A stretch of DNA of 7,747 nucleotides. Source: Candidatus Neomicrothrix sp. UBA4542 (GTDB taxonomy: Bacteria > Actinomycetota > Acidimicrobiia > Acidimicrobiales > Poriferisodalaceae). The stretch is from contig DGLO01000035.1 of assembly GCA_002388005.1 (NCBI GenBank), forward strand, positions 1 to 7,747. The letters are read 5' to 3'. A program made the translations under genes and the position numbers. Shown in pieces: positions 1 to 5,848 of this stretch (positions are counted from its first letter, which is position 1; every line of letters starts with the position of its first letter). Under the pieces are notes generated by a model that was not told the DNA's origin, made no database searches, and saw nothing but the letters and a program-made list of their open reading frames with translations.

Positions 1-1
1 A

Positions 2-835
2 ACCGAACAAATCAAACTTGGACCAGGCGTTCTCATCCCATCGCTTCGCCATCCGATGGTTACGGCATCAGCGATCGCAACCCTCGTGGACTTAGTCGGC
101 GAAGAGCGAATAATTATAGGTGCGGGAACGGGATTTACGGGCCGACGAGCGATGGGACAAAAGCCCCTCAAATGGGCCGAACTCCCGAAGATGATTAACC
201 AAATCCAGTCACTCCTCAGAGGCGACACGTGTGTGTTTGATGAGAAACCAATTTCGATGCTGCATTGGGACGGTCAGGCCCCCCAGAGACCGATCGAGGT
301 GCCCTGGATTCTCGGAGTCAACGGACCAAGAGGTCTCGCCACTGCCGCCGAGATGGGATGCGGAGTGTTTACATCTCGACCCAGACCTGGCGCCGATTAC
401 GGAGGTCTGACCGACGTAATTCTATTAACAAGCGGGACTGTGATGGAGCCGGACGAGACTGTCGACTCTCAACGCGTCATTGAGACTGCGGGACCCTGGG
501 TCAGCGTTGCCTACCATGCCTTTTTGGAGCAGAAAGATGACAGGCTGTCGATGCTGCCCAACGCGGACAAATTCGAGCAACTCGTTGATCAAGTCCCGGA
601 AGACGAACGCCACCTTCACGTTCATGCCGGCCACCTAACCAACATGAATGCAATCGACCGTGAAGTGGTGGTCGGAGACTCGATGTTCCTTTCGCCATTT
701 ACTCTGCACGCACCCGAGGTCCCGAAACGAATACGAGAGCTTGAGGAGCAAGGCATCACAGAGATCGCGTTTCAACCCATGGGTGACATCGAACGAGAGA
801 TGCGAGCATTCGCCGAGGCCGCAGGCCTAGGTTAG
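2..835 (+). CDS. LLM-class flavin/F420-dependent oxidoreductase, 5' end cut by window edge
   Basis: The reading frame is open from base 2, so the true start lies outside the window; 277 residues are visible. The first ATG, at 56, falls inside a conserved block: the preceding 18 codons read as typical luciferase-like sequence (IKLGPGVLIPSLRHP), so that ATG is not the start. Further family signs are the hydrophobic strand EERIIIGAGTG, IEVPWILGVNGPRG, and the closing pattern in which a helix ending RELEEQGITEIAFQPMG is followed by a short C-terminal helix. The family consists of TIM-barrel enzymes using FMN or F420 to oxidise or reduce small organic substrates in the cytoplasm; most actinobacterial members are of the F420 type. 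Cofactor and substrate cannot be decided here, and the N-terminal cofactor-contacting strands are missing. It is probably co-transcribed with the PEBP gene 39 bp downstream. Confidence 0.88.
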   Translation, partial: TEQIKLGPGVLIPSLRHPMVTASAIATLVDLVGEERIIIGAGTGFTGRRAMGQKPLKWAELPKMINQIQSLLRGDTCVFDEKPISMLHWDGQAPQRPIEVPWILGVNGPRGLATAAEMGCGVFTSRPRPGADYGGLTDVILLTSGTVMEPDETVDSQRVIETAGPWVSVAYHAFLEQKDDRLSMLPNADKFEQLVDQVPEDERHLHVHAGHLTNMNAIDREVVVGDSMFLSPFTLHAPEVPKRIRELEEQGITEIAFQPMGDIEREMRAFAEAAGLG

Positions 836-857
836 AACTGCGCAACGCGTACTCGAT

Positions 858-865
858 AAAGGTGG
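858..865 (+). promoter_or_regulatory. Ribosome binding site of the PEBP gene
   Basis: The purine-rich run AAAGGTGG lies 9 bases before the ATG at 875, a normal spacing, and supports that start. It sits in the 39-bp gap after the upstream stop codon. Confidence 0.6.
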
Positions 866-874
866 ACAGAAGAT

Positions 875-1411
875 ATGAGTAACCCTCCCAGCCCCTACGA
901 CTTCCTTCCCGAAGTTCCGACCTTCCAAATCAGCAGCGACGATGTTTCCGAAGGTGCGATGCTTGCCATGCCTCAGGTTTCGGGGATCTTCGGAGCCGGG
1001 GGAGAAGACGTATCCCCTCACCTCAGTTGGGCAGGAGCGCCAGAGGAAACCCAAAGCTATGCGGTGACATGTTTTGACCCGGACGCTCCTACTGGGAGCG
1101 GTTTTTGGCATTGGGTTGTCTATGACATTCCTGCCGACGTGACTGAGTTGACAACTGGCGCTGGGTCTCAGGACGGTTCGGGGCTTCCAGCGGGTGCTAA
1201 GCAGCTAAGAAATGATGCCGGTTTGTCCGGCTACTTGGGTTCGGCACCTCCCGCGGGTCATGGAGCGCATCGTTACATGTTCGCGGTGCATGCTCTCAAC
1301 GCGGCTTCTCTGCCAATCACTGAGGAGGTAACTCCGGCTATCTGCGGATTCAACATGTTTGGGATCACTGTCGCTCGCGCCGTCGTGACTCCGGTGTATG
1401 AGCAGAACTAA
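875..1411 (+). CDS. YbhB/YbcL family (PEBP, Raf kinase inhibitor-like) protein
   Basis: A 178-residue protein of phosphatidylethanolamine-binding-protein fold, close to the usual size for bacterial members. Conserved blocks appear in order: SPHLSWAGAP (residues 47-56), the ligand-pocket motif DPDAP (68-72), FWHWVVYDIP (77-86) with the conserved pocket histidine, and GHGAHRYMFAVHAL (128-141), the bacterial form of the G-x-H-R-Y signature. No signal peptide or membrane segment is present, so it should be cytoplasmic. Bacterial members bind small anionic ligands, but their physiological role is mostly unknown; the kinase-inhibitor name comes from the eukaryotic relatives and should not be read as function. 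It follows an LLM-class oxidoreductase gene on the same strand and ends 16 bp from the stop of a second one on the opposite strand. Confidence 0.93.
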   Translation: MSNPPSPYDFLPEVPTFQISSDDVSEGAMLAMPQVSGIFGAGGEDVSPHLSWAGAPEETQSYAVTCFDPDAPTGSGFWHWVVYDIPADVTELTTGAGSQDGSGLPAGAKQLRNDAGLSGYLGSAPPAGHGAHRYMFAVHALNAASLPITEEVTPAICGFNMFGITVARAVVTPVYEQN

Positions 1412-1427
1412 GCGCTGTCGCTCGGGA

Positions 1428-2447
1428 CTAGGTACGTGCCGCTTTGACGGTATCGGCAACGGCGTCCGGGTCTGGCGGAGCCCCGTAAAACATCATTGTT
1501 GACCTGTCCGCGAACTGATTACGTTCCTTGAGTTTGGCCCCAACCTCTGACGGGGTTCCCGAAACACACAACAGATCGACGAGATCATCGTCAATCTTCT
1601 CGGACATGGCTTTCCAAGCGCCTTGTTTGGAGAGTTGATTGAGTTCTGGTTGCAGATGCTCGTAGCCGTGGTATTCGAGCACTCCTGCGTAGGCAGGGGT
1701 TGAGCCGTAGAACGCGAGCTGTGCAGCGGCCTTTCGGCGGGCGTCGGCAACCTCGGCGTCATCGCGACCCATAGCGACAATTGTCAGACAAGCGATTGTC
1801 ACGTCTTCGGGGCCGCGACCTGCCGAGTCAGCCGCAGCCCGCAACACGGGGAGCGTCTCGGTTTGCATGTGATCTGGCGTATGGAACGGATGAACGAAAA
1901 AGCCATCAGCGGAGTGACCGATGATTTCCACCATTTTCGGTCCGACTCCCGCAACGTAAACCTTCGGACGATCGACCTTTAGGGGGCCCGGGCTGAAAAA
2001 TGGTGTCATCAGTGTGTGCGTATAGAAGTCACCTCGAAAATCGAGTGTCTGTCCCGTCTGGAAGTTGTCCCAAATAGCGTGAAGAGCAGCGATGTATTCC
2101 CGCATACGAGTAGCTGGTTGGGACCATGTCTCGCTGTATCGCTTCGTGATATGGGGCTTGATTTGCGTTCCAAGTCCCAGAATGAAACGCCCATTGGAAA
2201 GACGTTGCAGATCCCAAGCCGTGATCGCACAGGTCATCGGGTTGCGGGCGAAAGCGACCGCGATTGCGGTGCCGAGCTCGATGGAGTGAGTTCGCTCTGC
2301 AGCCAACGCCAAAGGAAGAAACGGGTCGTGAGACGCCTCAAATGTCCAAGCCGCATTGAGTTGTAATGCTTCGAAAGCGGCTGCTTCAGCCGCGCAACCA
2401 TTAGGAGTGGAAGCAGTCGTTGCTCCATCGATCACTAAGTCAGCCAT
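1428..2447 (-). CDS. F420-dependent LLM-class oxidoreductase, MSMEG_2256-like subfamily
   Basis: A complete 339-residue luciferase-like TIM-barrel protein. Recognisable blocks are DPFLPLALAAERT (41-53), LGTAIAVAFARNP (58-70), AWDLQRLSNGRFILGLGTQ (77-95) with the following PHITKRY, and the phosphate-binding half PKVYVAGVGPKM (161-172) with ADGFFVHPFHTP (180-191). This block pattern resembles the subfamily named after Mycobacterium smegmatis MSMEG_2256, predicted to use F420; I assign it from memory of the pattern, not from a search. Members are soluble oxidoreductases of largely unknown substrate. The ATG at 2447 is supported by GAGGAAAG at 2453-2460, and the gene begins 14 bp after the stop of the acyl-CoA dehydrogenase, so the two form an operon and may act on the same compound. 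It resembles the oxidoreductase at 2-835 only at family level. Confidence 0.92.
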   Translation of the reverse strand: MADLVIDGATTASTPNGCAAEAAAFEALQLNAAWTFEASHDPFLPLALAAERTHSIELGTAIAVAFARNPMTCAITAWDLQRLSNGRFILGLGTQIKPHITKRYSETWSQPATRMREYIAALHAIWDNFQTGQTLDFRGDFYTHTLMTPFFSPGPLKVDRPKVYVAGVGPKMVEIIGHSADGFFVHPFHTPDHMQTETLPVLRAAADSAGRGPEDVTIACLTIVAMGRDDAEVADARRKAAAQLAFYGSTPAYAGVLEYHGYEHLQPELNQLSKQGAWKAMSEKIDDDLVDLLCVSGTPSEVGAKLKERNQFADRSTMMFYGAPPDPDAVADTVKAART

Positions 2448-2452
2448 TAGAT

Positions 2453-2460
2453 CTTTCCTC
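2453..2460 (-). promoter_or_regulatory. Ribosome binding site of the F420-dependent oxidoreductase gene
   Basis: On the minus strand the run reads GAGGAAAG, 5 bases before the ATG at 2447. It fills most of the 14-bp space after the acyl-CoA dehydrogenase stop codon, as expected inside an operon. Confidence 0.65.
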
Positions 2461-2461
2461 G

Positions 2462-3718
2462 TCAGTCGCCAAACCAGTCGACGCCGCCTTTGCCTGATTG
2501 ACGGGCAATTTCGGCTTGAGCCATGGTGAGTTTGGCGAGTTGATTCATATGAACTTCGTCAGGACCGTCTGCTATTCGCATCAGTCGCCCCATCACGAAC
2601 ATTTCGGCAATGGGCGTATCCCCGCTCACTCCCTTGCCTCCAAATATCTGCATTGCACGTTCAGCGACGTCATGAGCCAGTTTCGGACCAACGATCTTCA
2701 CCATTGAGATGTAATCGCGTGCTCCCTTAGCCCCAGATTTGTCCATTTCTGCGGCTGCTTTAAGCACCAGAAGGCGAGCCTGTTCGATCGAACAACGAGC
2801 GCGAGCAATATCTTGTCGGACTGAAGAAAATTCGCGGAGTTTGTTGCCGAAGGCCTCTCGTTGCTCCACGCGGGCACACATGAGGTCGAGCATTCGTTGA
2901 GCCATTCCAACGTTCGTCATCGCATATTGGAAGCGTCCCGGACCTAGTCGTCCTTGAGCGATTTCGAAACCGCGGCCCTCACCGAGAATGATGTTGTCGA
3001 TAGGAACACGAACGTCGTGATACGCGAGTTCTCCATGACCTTGGGGGGAGTGAAAGTTACCAAAAACCGAGAGCGGTCGAACGATCTCTAAGCCCGGAGT
3101 CTCTTTGGGCACAATCACCATTGAGTGGCGCTGATGTCGCGGATTGTCGGGATTGGAGACGCCCATAGTGATGACAAACTCACACAGCGGGTGGTAAATG
3201 TTGCTGCTCCACCACTTACGGCCGTTGAGGACGTAGTGATCGCCGTCGCGGTCTATCTGCAGCTCCATATTCGTAGCGTCCGAAGACGCGACCTGTGGTT
3301 CGGTCATGCCGTAGGTGGACCGAATTCGTCCCTCCATCAGCGGACGTAGCCATTGATCTTGCTGCTCTGGAGTCCCGTATTTGGCGAGTACCTCCATGTT
3401 GCCCCGATCTGGTGCGGAACAGTTGAACACTTCGAATGACCAGGGAATTCGGCCCATCACTTCGGCGAGTGGCGCAAATTCGAGGTTTGTGAATCCTGGA
3501 CTCCATTCCGTGTATTCCGCGGGCAGAAACCAGTTCCAAATCCCCGCCGCTTGAGCTTTACTCTTCAGTTCTTCAACGACCGGTGGTTGCTGCCACATGT
3601 TTGAAGGGTCTTCCACGAACGCGTGGTGTTCGCGTTCCGCTGGATAAACGTTCTCTTCCATAAAGGATTCGAGTTTGTCTTTGTGTTCGAGCGTTTTTTC
3701 GTTGTAGTTGAAGTCCAC
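2462..3718 (-). CDS. Acyl-CoA dehydrogenase, ACAD10/11-like subfamily
   Basis: FAD enzyme that introduces an alpha-beta double bond into an acyl-CoA. I call a GTG start at 3718 (418 residues): AGAAGGGG lies 9 bases upstream and the protein then begins MDFNYNEKT, as family members do. A longer frame from a TTG at 3745 has a stop codon directly before it and no good ribosome site. In 418-residue numbering, FAD and substrate-loop motifs are MTEPQVASSDATN (138-150), KWWSS (168-172), REAFG (287-291) and QIFGGKGVSGDTP (357-369). The block IPWSFEVFNCSAPDRGNME and the ending IADGPDEVH are typical of ACAD10/11-type enzymes. At the site of the usual catalytic glutamate (YEGT in MCAD) there is Asp384 in ADGP, which fits this subfamily. 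Human ACAD10/11 carry a fused kinase-like domain and act in 4-hydroxyacid breakdown; no such domain or neighbour is visible here. An F420-type oxidoreductase follows in the same operon. Confidence 0.93.
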   Translation of the reverse strand: MDFNYNEKTLEHKDKLESFMEENVYPAEREHHAFVEDPSNMWQQPPVVEELKSKAQAAGIWNWFLPAEYTEWSPGFTNLEFAPLAEVMGRIPWSFEVFNCSAPDRGNMEVLAKYGTPEQQDQWLRPLMEGRIRSTYGMTEPQVASSDATNMELQIDRDGDHYVLNGRKWWSSNIYHPLCEFVITMGVSNPDNPRHQRHSMVIVPKETPGLEIVRPLSVFGNFHSPQGHGELAYHDVRVPIDNIILGEGRGFEIAQGRLGPGRFQYAMTNVGMAQRMLDLMCARVEQREAFGNKLREFSSVRQDIARARCSIEQARLLVLKAAAEMDKSGAKGARDYISMVKIVGPKLAHDVAERAMQIFGGKGVSGDTPIAEMFVMGRLMRIADGPDEVHMNQLAKLTMAQAEIARQSGKGGVDWFGD

Positions 3719-3727
3719 TTCTAGATA

Positions 3728-3735
3728 CCCCTTCT
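3728..3735 (-). promoter_or_regulatory. Ribosome binding site that decides the acyl-CoA dehydrogenase start
   Basis: The minus strand reads AGAAGGGG here, 9 bases before the GTG at 3718. It lies inside the longer frame that starts with TTG at 3745, so it argues that the upstream nine codons are not translated as part of the protein. Confidence 0.6.
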
Positions 3736-3812
3736 GTGTAGACAATCAACCCGAATAATTTCACACGAACAGCACCTCGTGTCTCGAGAATGGAGCTGAG
3801 GTACCCATCGGC

Positions 3813-3818
3813 TATCGT
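3813..3818 (+). promoter_or_regulatory. Possible -10 element ahead of the miniprotein gene
   Basis: TATCGT fits the loose actinobacterial -10 pattern TAnnnT and would place a transcription start near 3825, leaving a leader of about 25 bases that contains the ribosome site at 3841. The matching -35 region (around 3791) is poor, so this is a weak prediction from spacing. Confidence 0.22.
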
Positions 3819-3840
3819 GTGCGTCGGTCGAACAGCACCC

Positions 3841-3845
3841 AGGAG
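3841..3845 (+). promoter_or_regulatory. Ribosome binding site of the membrane miniprotein gene
   Basis: AGGAG ends 5 bases before the GTG at 3851. It is among the best Shine-Dalgarno matches in the window, and it lies in a region with no other gene, which is the main support for the short gene that follows. Confidence 0.55.
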
Positions 3846-3850
3846 CCGAC

Positions 3851-3961
3851 GTGGAAGACGAAAATTCTTTGGTTCCTGCGATGATCGCGGTGTTCCTGGG
3901 CCTCGGTGGCGCGCTTGCTGCCGTCGCTGTAGTACTCGTAACCGTTCTCGTACTGATATAG
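3851..3961 (+). CDS. Probable single-helix membrane miniprotein (36 residues)
   Basis: A short frame, GTG to TAG, in the gap between two minus-strand genes. It reads MEDENSLVPA for the first ten residues, then an uninterrupted hydrophobic stretch of 26 residues (11-36) rich in Ala, Val, Leu and Gly, ending LVTVLVLI at the C-terminus. The layout is a short acidic head (three acidic residues, no basic residue anywhere) plus one membrane helix reaching the last residue, as in a tail-anchored protein. Small residues at G17, G20, A21 and A24 give small-xxx-small spacing suited to helix packing. AGGAG 5 bases upstream supports translation. I recognise no family and no function. Chance is possible for so short a frame, but strong hydrophobicity, the ribosome site and the fit to the gap argue for a gene. 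It is transcribed away from the acyl-CoA dehydrogenase and towards the 3' end of the crotonase-fold gene. Confidence 0.55.
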   Translation: MEDENSLVPAMIAVFLGLGGALAAVAVVLVTVLVLI

Positions 3962-3988
3962 CGGCAATCAGTTTGGTAACAACGTCAC

Positions 3989-4801
3989 TTAGACGTCCAT
4001 ATCCGGCATTCCTTCGGTGACGCTTCCCGACCAAGACGGAGGCCGCTTTTCCATAAAGTGCATCACCCCTTCAGTCGCATCGGGTTGGCTACCTAGCCAC
4101 GGGATCAAACGCAATTCCTGTTGAAAGGTTGCGTCGATTTCAGAGCGCAAGTTTTCCCACATCAGTTTCTTCGTCACCGCCACCGGCACCGGCGCCGCGT
4201 TGTTCGCGACGTCGCGGGCCCAATCCAAAGCTGCCCCCAGTACCTCGTCAGCTGGCAACGCGCATGCTGCAAGTCCGATCTGTGCTGCTTCAGTTCCAGA
4301 GAAGAAGCGTCCAGACATCAACAAATCGCTGGCAACCTGTAACCCCACCATGTGACTTAAGAGTTTCGTCGAACCCAGTTCCGGAGCGATCCCTCGACGC
4401 ACGAACGCGAACTGCAATTTCGCGTCCTCCGCGACGAATCGAACATCGCACGTCAGGGGAAACGTCAGTCCGACCCCAACGGCGTGACCGTTGATCGCGG
4501 CAACAACGGGTTTAGAGACATCCCAAGGCATGGTGCTCGGAGTGCCTTGTTCATGGGGGTTCGCGTTGGGGTTGTCTGCGAAAGTGTCTCCCCCAGCCGA
4601 AAGGTCTTGACCCGCGCAGAATGCTCGACCCGCGCCTGTTATCACCACGGCCCTGACAGCGTCGTCGGCTTGAGCTGCTGCCAGCCCCGAACCAAGTTCA
4701 GCAGCCATTCGAGTGTTCCAAGCGTTCAAGCGCTCGGGACGATTCAAAGTGATGAGGGCTACACCCTCTTCAACCTCGTAGATGATCGATTCATATGTCA
4801 T
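3989..4801 (-). CDS. Crotonase-fold enoyl-CoA hydratase/isomerase family protein
   Basis: A 270-residue crotonase-superfamily enzyme from the ATG at 4801. The frame stays open to 4942, but the extra 47 residues are not crotonase-like and overlap the divergent gene; MTYESIIYEVEEGVALITLN is a classic beginning. Fold signatures are LNRPERLNAWN (19-29), the first oxyanion-hole segment AFCAGQDLS (60-68), and the second, INGHAVGVGLTFPLTCDVRF (103-122). By alignment to rat mitochondrial hydratase, the two catalytic glutamates (144 and 164) are Thr113 and Phe133 here, so ordinary hydration is doubtful. Glu141 in GIAPELGST sits where ECI2-type delta3-delta2-enoyl-CoA isomerases place their catalytic glutamate. 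Isomerase or another CoA-thioester reaction is therefore more likely than hydratase. It lacks a clear ribosome binding site. Its start is 52 bp from that of the divergent epoxide hydrolase. Confidence 0.9.
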   Translation of the reverse strand: MTYESIIYEVEEGVALITLNRPERLNAWNTRMAAELGSGLAAAQADDAVRAVVITGAGRAFCAGQDLSAGGDTFADNPNANPHEQGTPSTMPWDVSKPVVAAINGHAVGVGLTFPLTCDVRFVAEDAKLQFAFVRRGIAPELGSTKLLSHMVGLQVASDLLMSGRFFSGTEAAQIGLAACALPADEVLGAALDWARDVANNAAPVPVAVTKKLMWENLRSEIDATFQQELRLIPWLGSQPDATEGVMHFMEKRPPSWSGSVTEGMPDMDV

Positions 4802-4807
4802 CGCCGC

Positions 4808-4813
4808 AGAGTA
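4808..4813 (-). promoter_or_regulatory. Possible -10 element giving a leaderless crotonase-fold transcript
   Basis: On the minus strand the hexamer reads TACTCT, matching TAnnnT, and ends 6 bases before the ATG at 4801. Transcription would then begin at or next to the start codon, which would explain the absence of a Shine-Dalgarno sequence. No convincing -35 is seen. Leaderless genes are common in actinobacteria, but this site is inferred from one short match. Confidence 0.25.
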
Positions 4814-4840
4814 GTTGTGAGAGGCTGTTGGTTGACGAAA

Positions 4841-4847
4841 AAAGGGG
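4841..4847 (+). promoter_or_regulatory. Ribosome binding site that decides the epoxide hydrolase start
   Basis: AAAGGGG ends 6 bases before the GTG at 4854 but only 3 bases before the TTG at 4851. The spacing favours the GTG. Confidence 0.6.
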
Positions 4848-4853
4848 TCGTTG

Positions 4854-5804
4854 GTGGGTTTAACGGATCGACACTTCGAAATAATTGAAACAAACGGGGT
4901 GAAACTGCGCTGCGTCGTCGAAGGCGACGGGCCTCTCATCATCCTGCTGCATGGTTGGCCTCAATGTTGGTACCTGTGGCGACATCAGATCGACCCCTTG
5001 CTGAATCAGGGTTGGAAAGTTTGCGTGCCAGACCAACGCGGATACGGCTACAGCGATTGCCCCCCCGAAATTAGTGACTACCGGGTTCGTGAATTGGCCG
5101 CTGACGTTGACGGTTTAGCAACAGCTCTTGGTTATGAGGAGTACGCACTCATGATTCACGACTGGGGCGCTTTAGTCGGATGGAATGTTGCATTGCTGTA
5201 CCCCGAAAGAGTGCGAGCCGTCGTAGGGATGTCGGTTCCCTATGGACGTAATCTCGATCCGGCATGGTGCACTCAGGAATTCTGGGGAGACAACTTTTTT
5301 TACTGGGCGTTCTTTTGTGAAAACGTGGGTGGCGCTGAGGCACACCTCGAGGCTGATATCAGAACCTCGCTGTTGACGTTGCACATTTCAGCTTCGGGAG
5401 ATTCTGGGTCTCGAGTCAGTCCGGCTGGTAAGAAGACCATGTTGGAGGCCAGTCCAGCCCCTCCGGCTGAGTTGCCGCCGTGGATGACCCCTGAAGACCT
5501 CGACTATTACGTGGGGGCCTACAACAATTCTGGATTTCGCGGCGGACTCAACTGGTATCGGAACATTCCGACCTTTTTGGAAGATACGAGTGAGTTGGAA
5601 GGCCGCAAGATTGCTCAGCCGTGCATCTTTATCACAGGGTCGGAAGACCCCGTTCGCCAGATGACCGGCGGAAGAACCGGTCAAGAGCATTTTGAAGATC
5701 TACGGTCTGTGCACGTCATTGACGGCCCTGGCCACTGGGTGCAGCTGGAAGCTGTCGAAGAGACCAACGCCATCGTTCTTGAGTTTCTTTCGCACTTCGT
5801 GTGA
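4854..5804 (+). CDS. Epoxide hydrolase, alpha/beta-hydrolase fold
   Basis: Opens epoxides to diols through an aspartyl ester intermediate. Counted from the GTG at 4854 (316 residues; a TTG one codon earlier is possible), the oxyanion-hole motif HGWP is at 33-36. The nucleophile is Asp103 in IHDWGA, the acid Asp265 in GSEDPV and the base His294 in GPGHWVQ. Two cap-domain tyrosines that activate the epoxide oxygen are recognisable: Tyr150 in FYWAFF, matching the YQLYFQ segment of human soluble epoxide hydrolase, and Tyr235 in NWYRN. These tyrosines, and HGWP in place of the HGNP of haloalkane dehalogenases, favour an epoxide hydrolase over a dehalogenase. There is no signal peptide, so it should be cytosolic. 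It leads a probable plus-strand operon with the SRPBCC and transporter genes and is divergent from the crotonase-fold gene. The substrate is unknown. Confidence 0.93.
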   Translation: MGLTDRHFEIIETNGVKLRCVVEGDGPLIILLHGWPQCWYLWRHQIDPLLNQGWKVCVPDQRGYGYSDCPPEISDYRVRELAADVDGLATALGYEEYALMIHDWGALVGWNVALLYPERVRAVVGMSVPYGRNLDPAWCTQEFWGDNFFYWAFFCENVGGAEAHLEADIRTSLLTLHISASGDSGSRVSPAGKKTMLEASPAPPAELPPWMTPEDLDYYVGAYNNSGFRGGLNWYRNIPTFLEDTSELEGRKIAQPCIFITGSEDPVRQMTGGRTGQEHFEDLRSVHVIDGPGHWVQLEAVEETNAIVLEFLSHFV

Positions 5805-5848
5805 GGACGAAGCGGCAGCGTGGGCGAAGGCCTGCCAGACTCTGAACT

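Noticed and set aside
56..835. Start of the first oxidoreductase at the ATG at 56
   Set aside because: The frame is open to base 2 and the preceding codons encode conserved family sequence, so the gene is truncated by the window edge.
1412..1427. Bidirectional terminator between the convergent PEBP and oxidoreductase genes
   Set aside because: The 16-bp gap shows no hairpin or T-run; termination must occur inside the opposing genes or by another mechanism.
3790..4020. Plus-strand frame of 76 residues in the 3719-3988 gap
   Set aside because: It is arginine- and cysteine-rich with no domain sense, runs into the crotonase-fold gene's 3' end, has no ribosome site, and is in a different frame from the better miniprotein candidate.
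3573..4034. Minus-strand frame of 153 residues across the acyl-CoA dehydrogenase start region
   Set aside because: It overlaps the dehydrogenase N-terminal coding sequence in another frame, is arginine-rich and resembles no family; it is a shadow.
4833..4838. TTGACG as the -35 box of the epoxide hydrolase gene
   Set aside because: A -10 at normal spacing would fall at about 4856, inside the coding region, and the start region shows a ribosome site instead of a leaderless arrangement.
4802..4942. N-terminal extension of the crotonase-fold gene to 4942
   Set aside because: The 47 extra residues do not look like the family, overlap the start of the divergent epoxide hydrolase, and the ATG at 4801 begins a textbook crotonase N-terminus.
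5814..5836. GGCAG...CTGCC inverted repeat after the epoxide hydrolase, as a terminator
   Set aside because: The stem is only 5 bp with a 13-base loop and no T-run follows; the next gene on the same strand starts 13 bases later.
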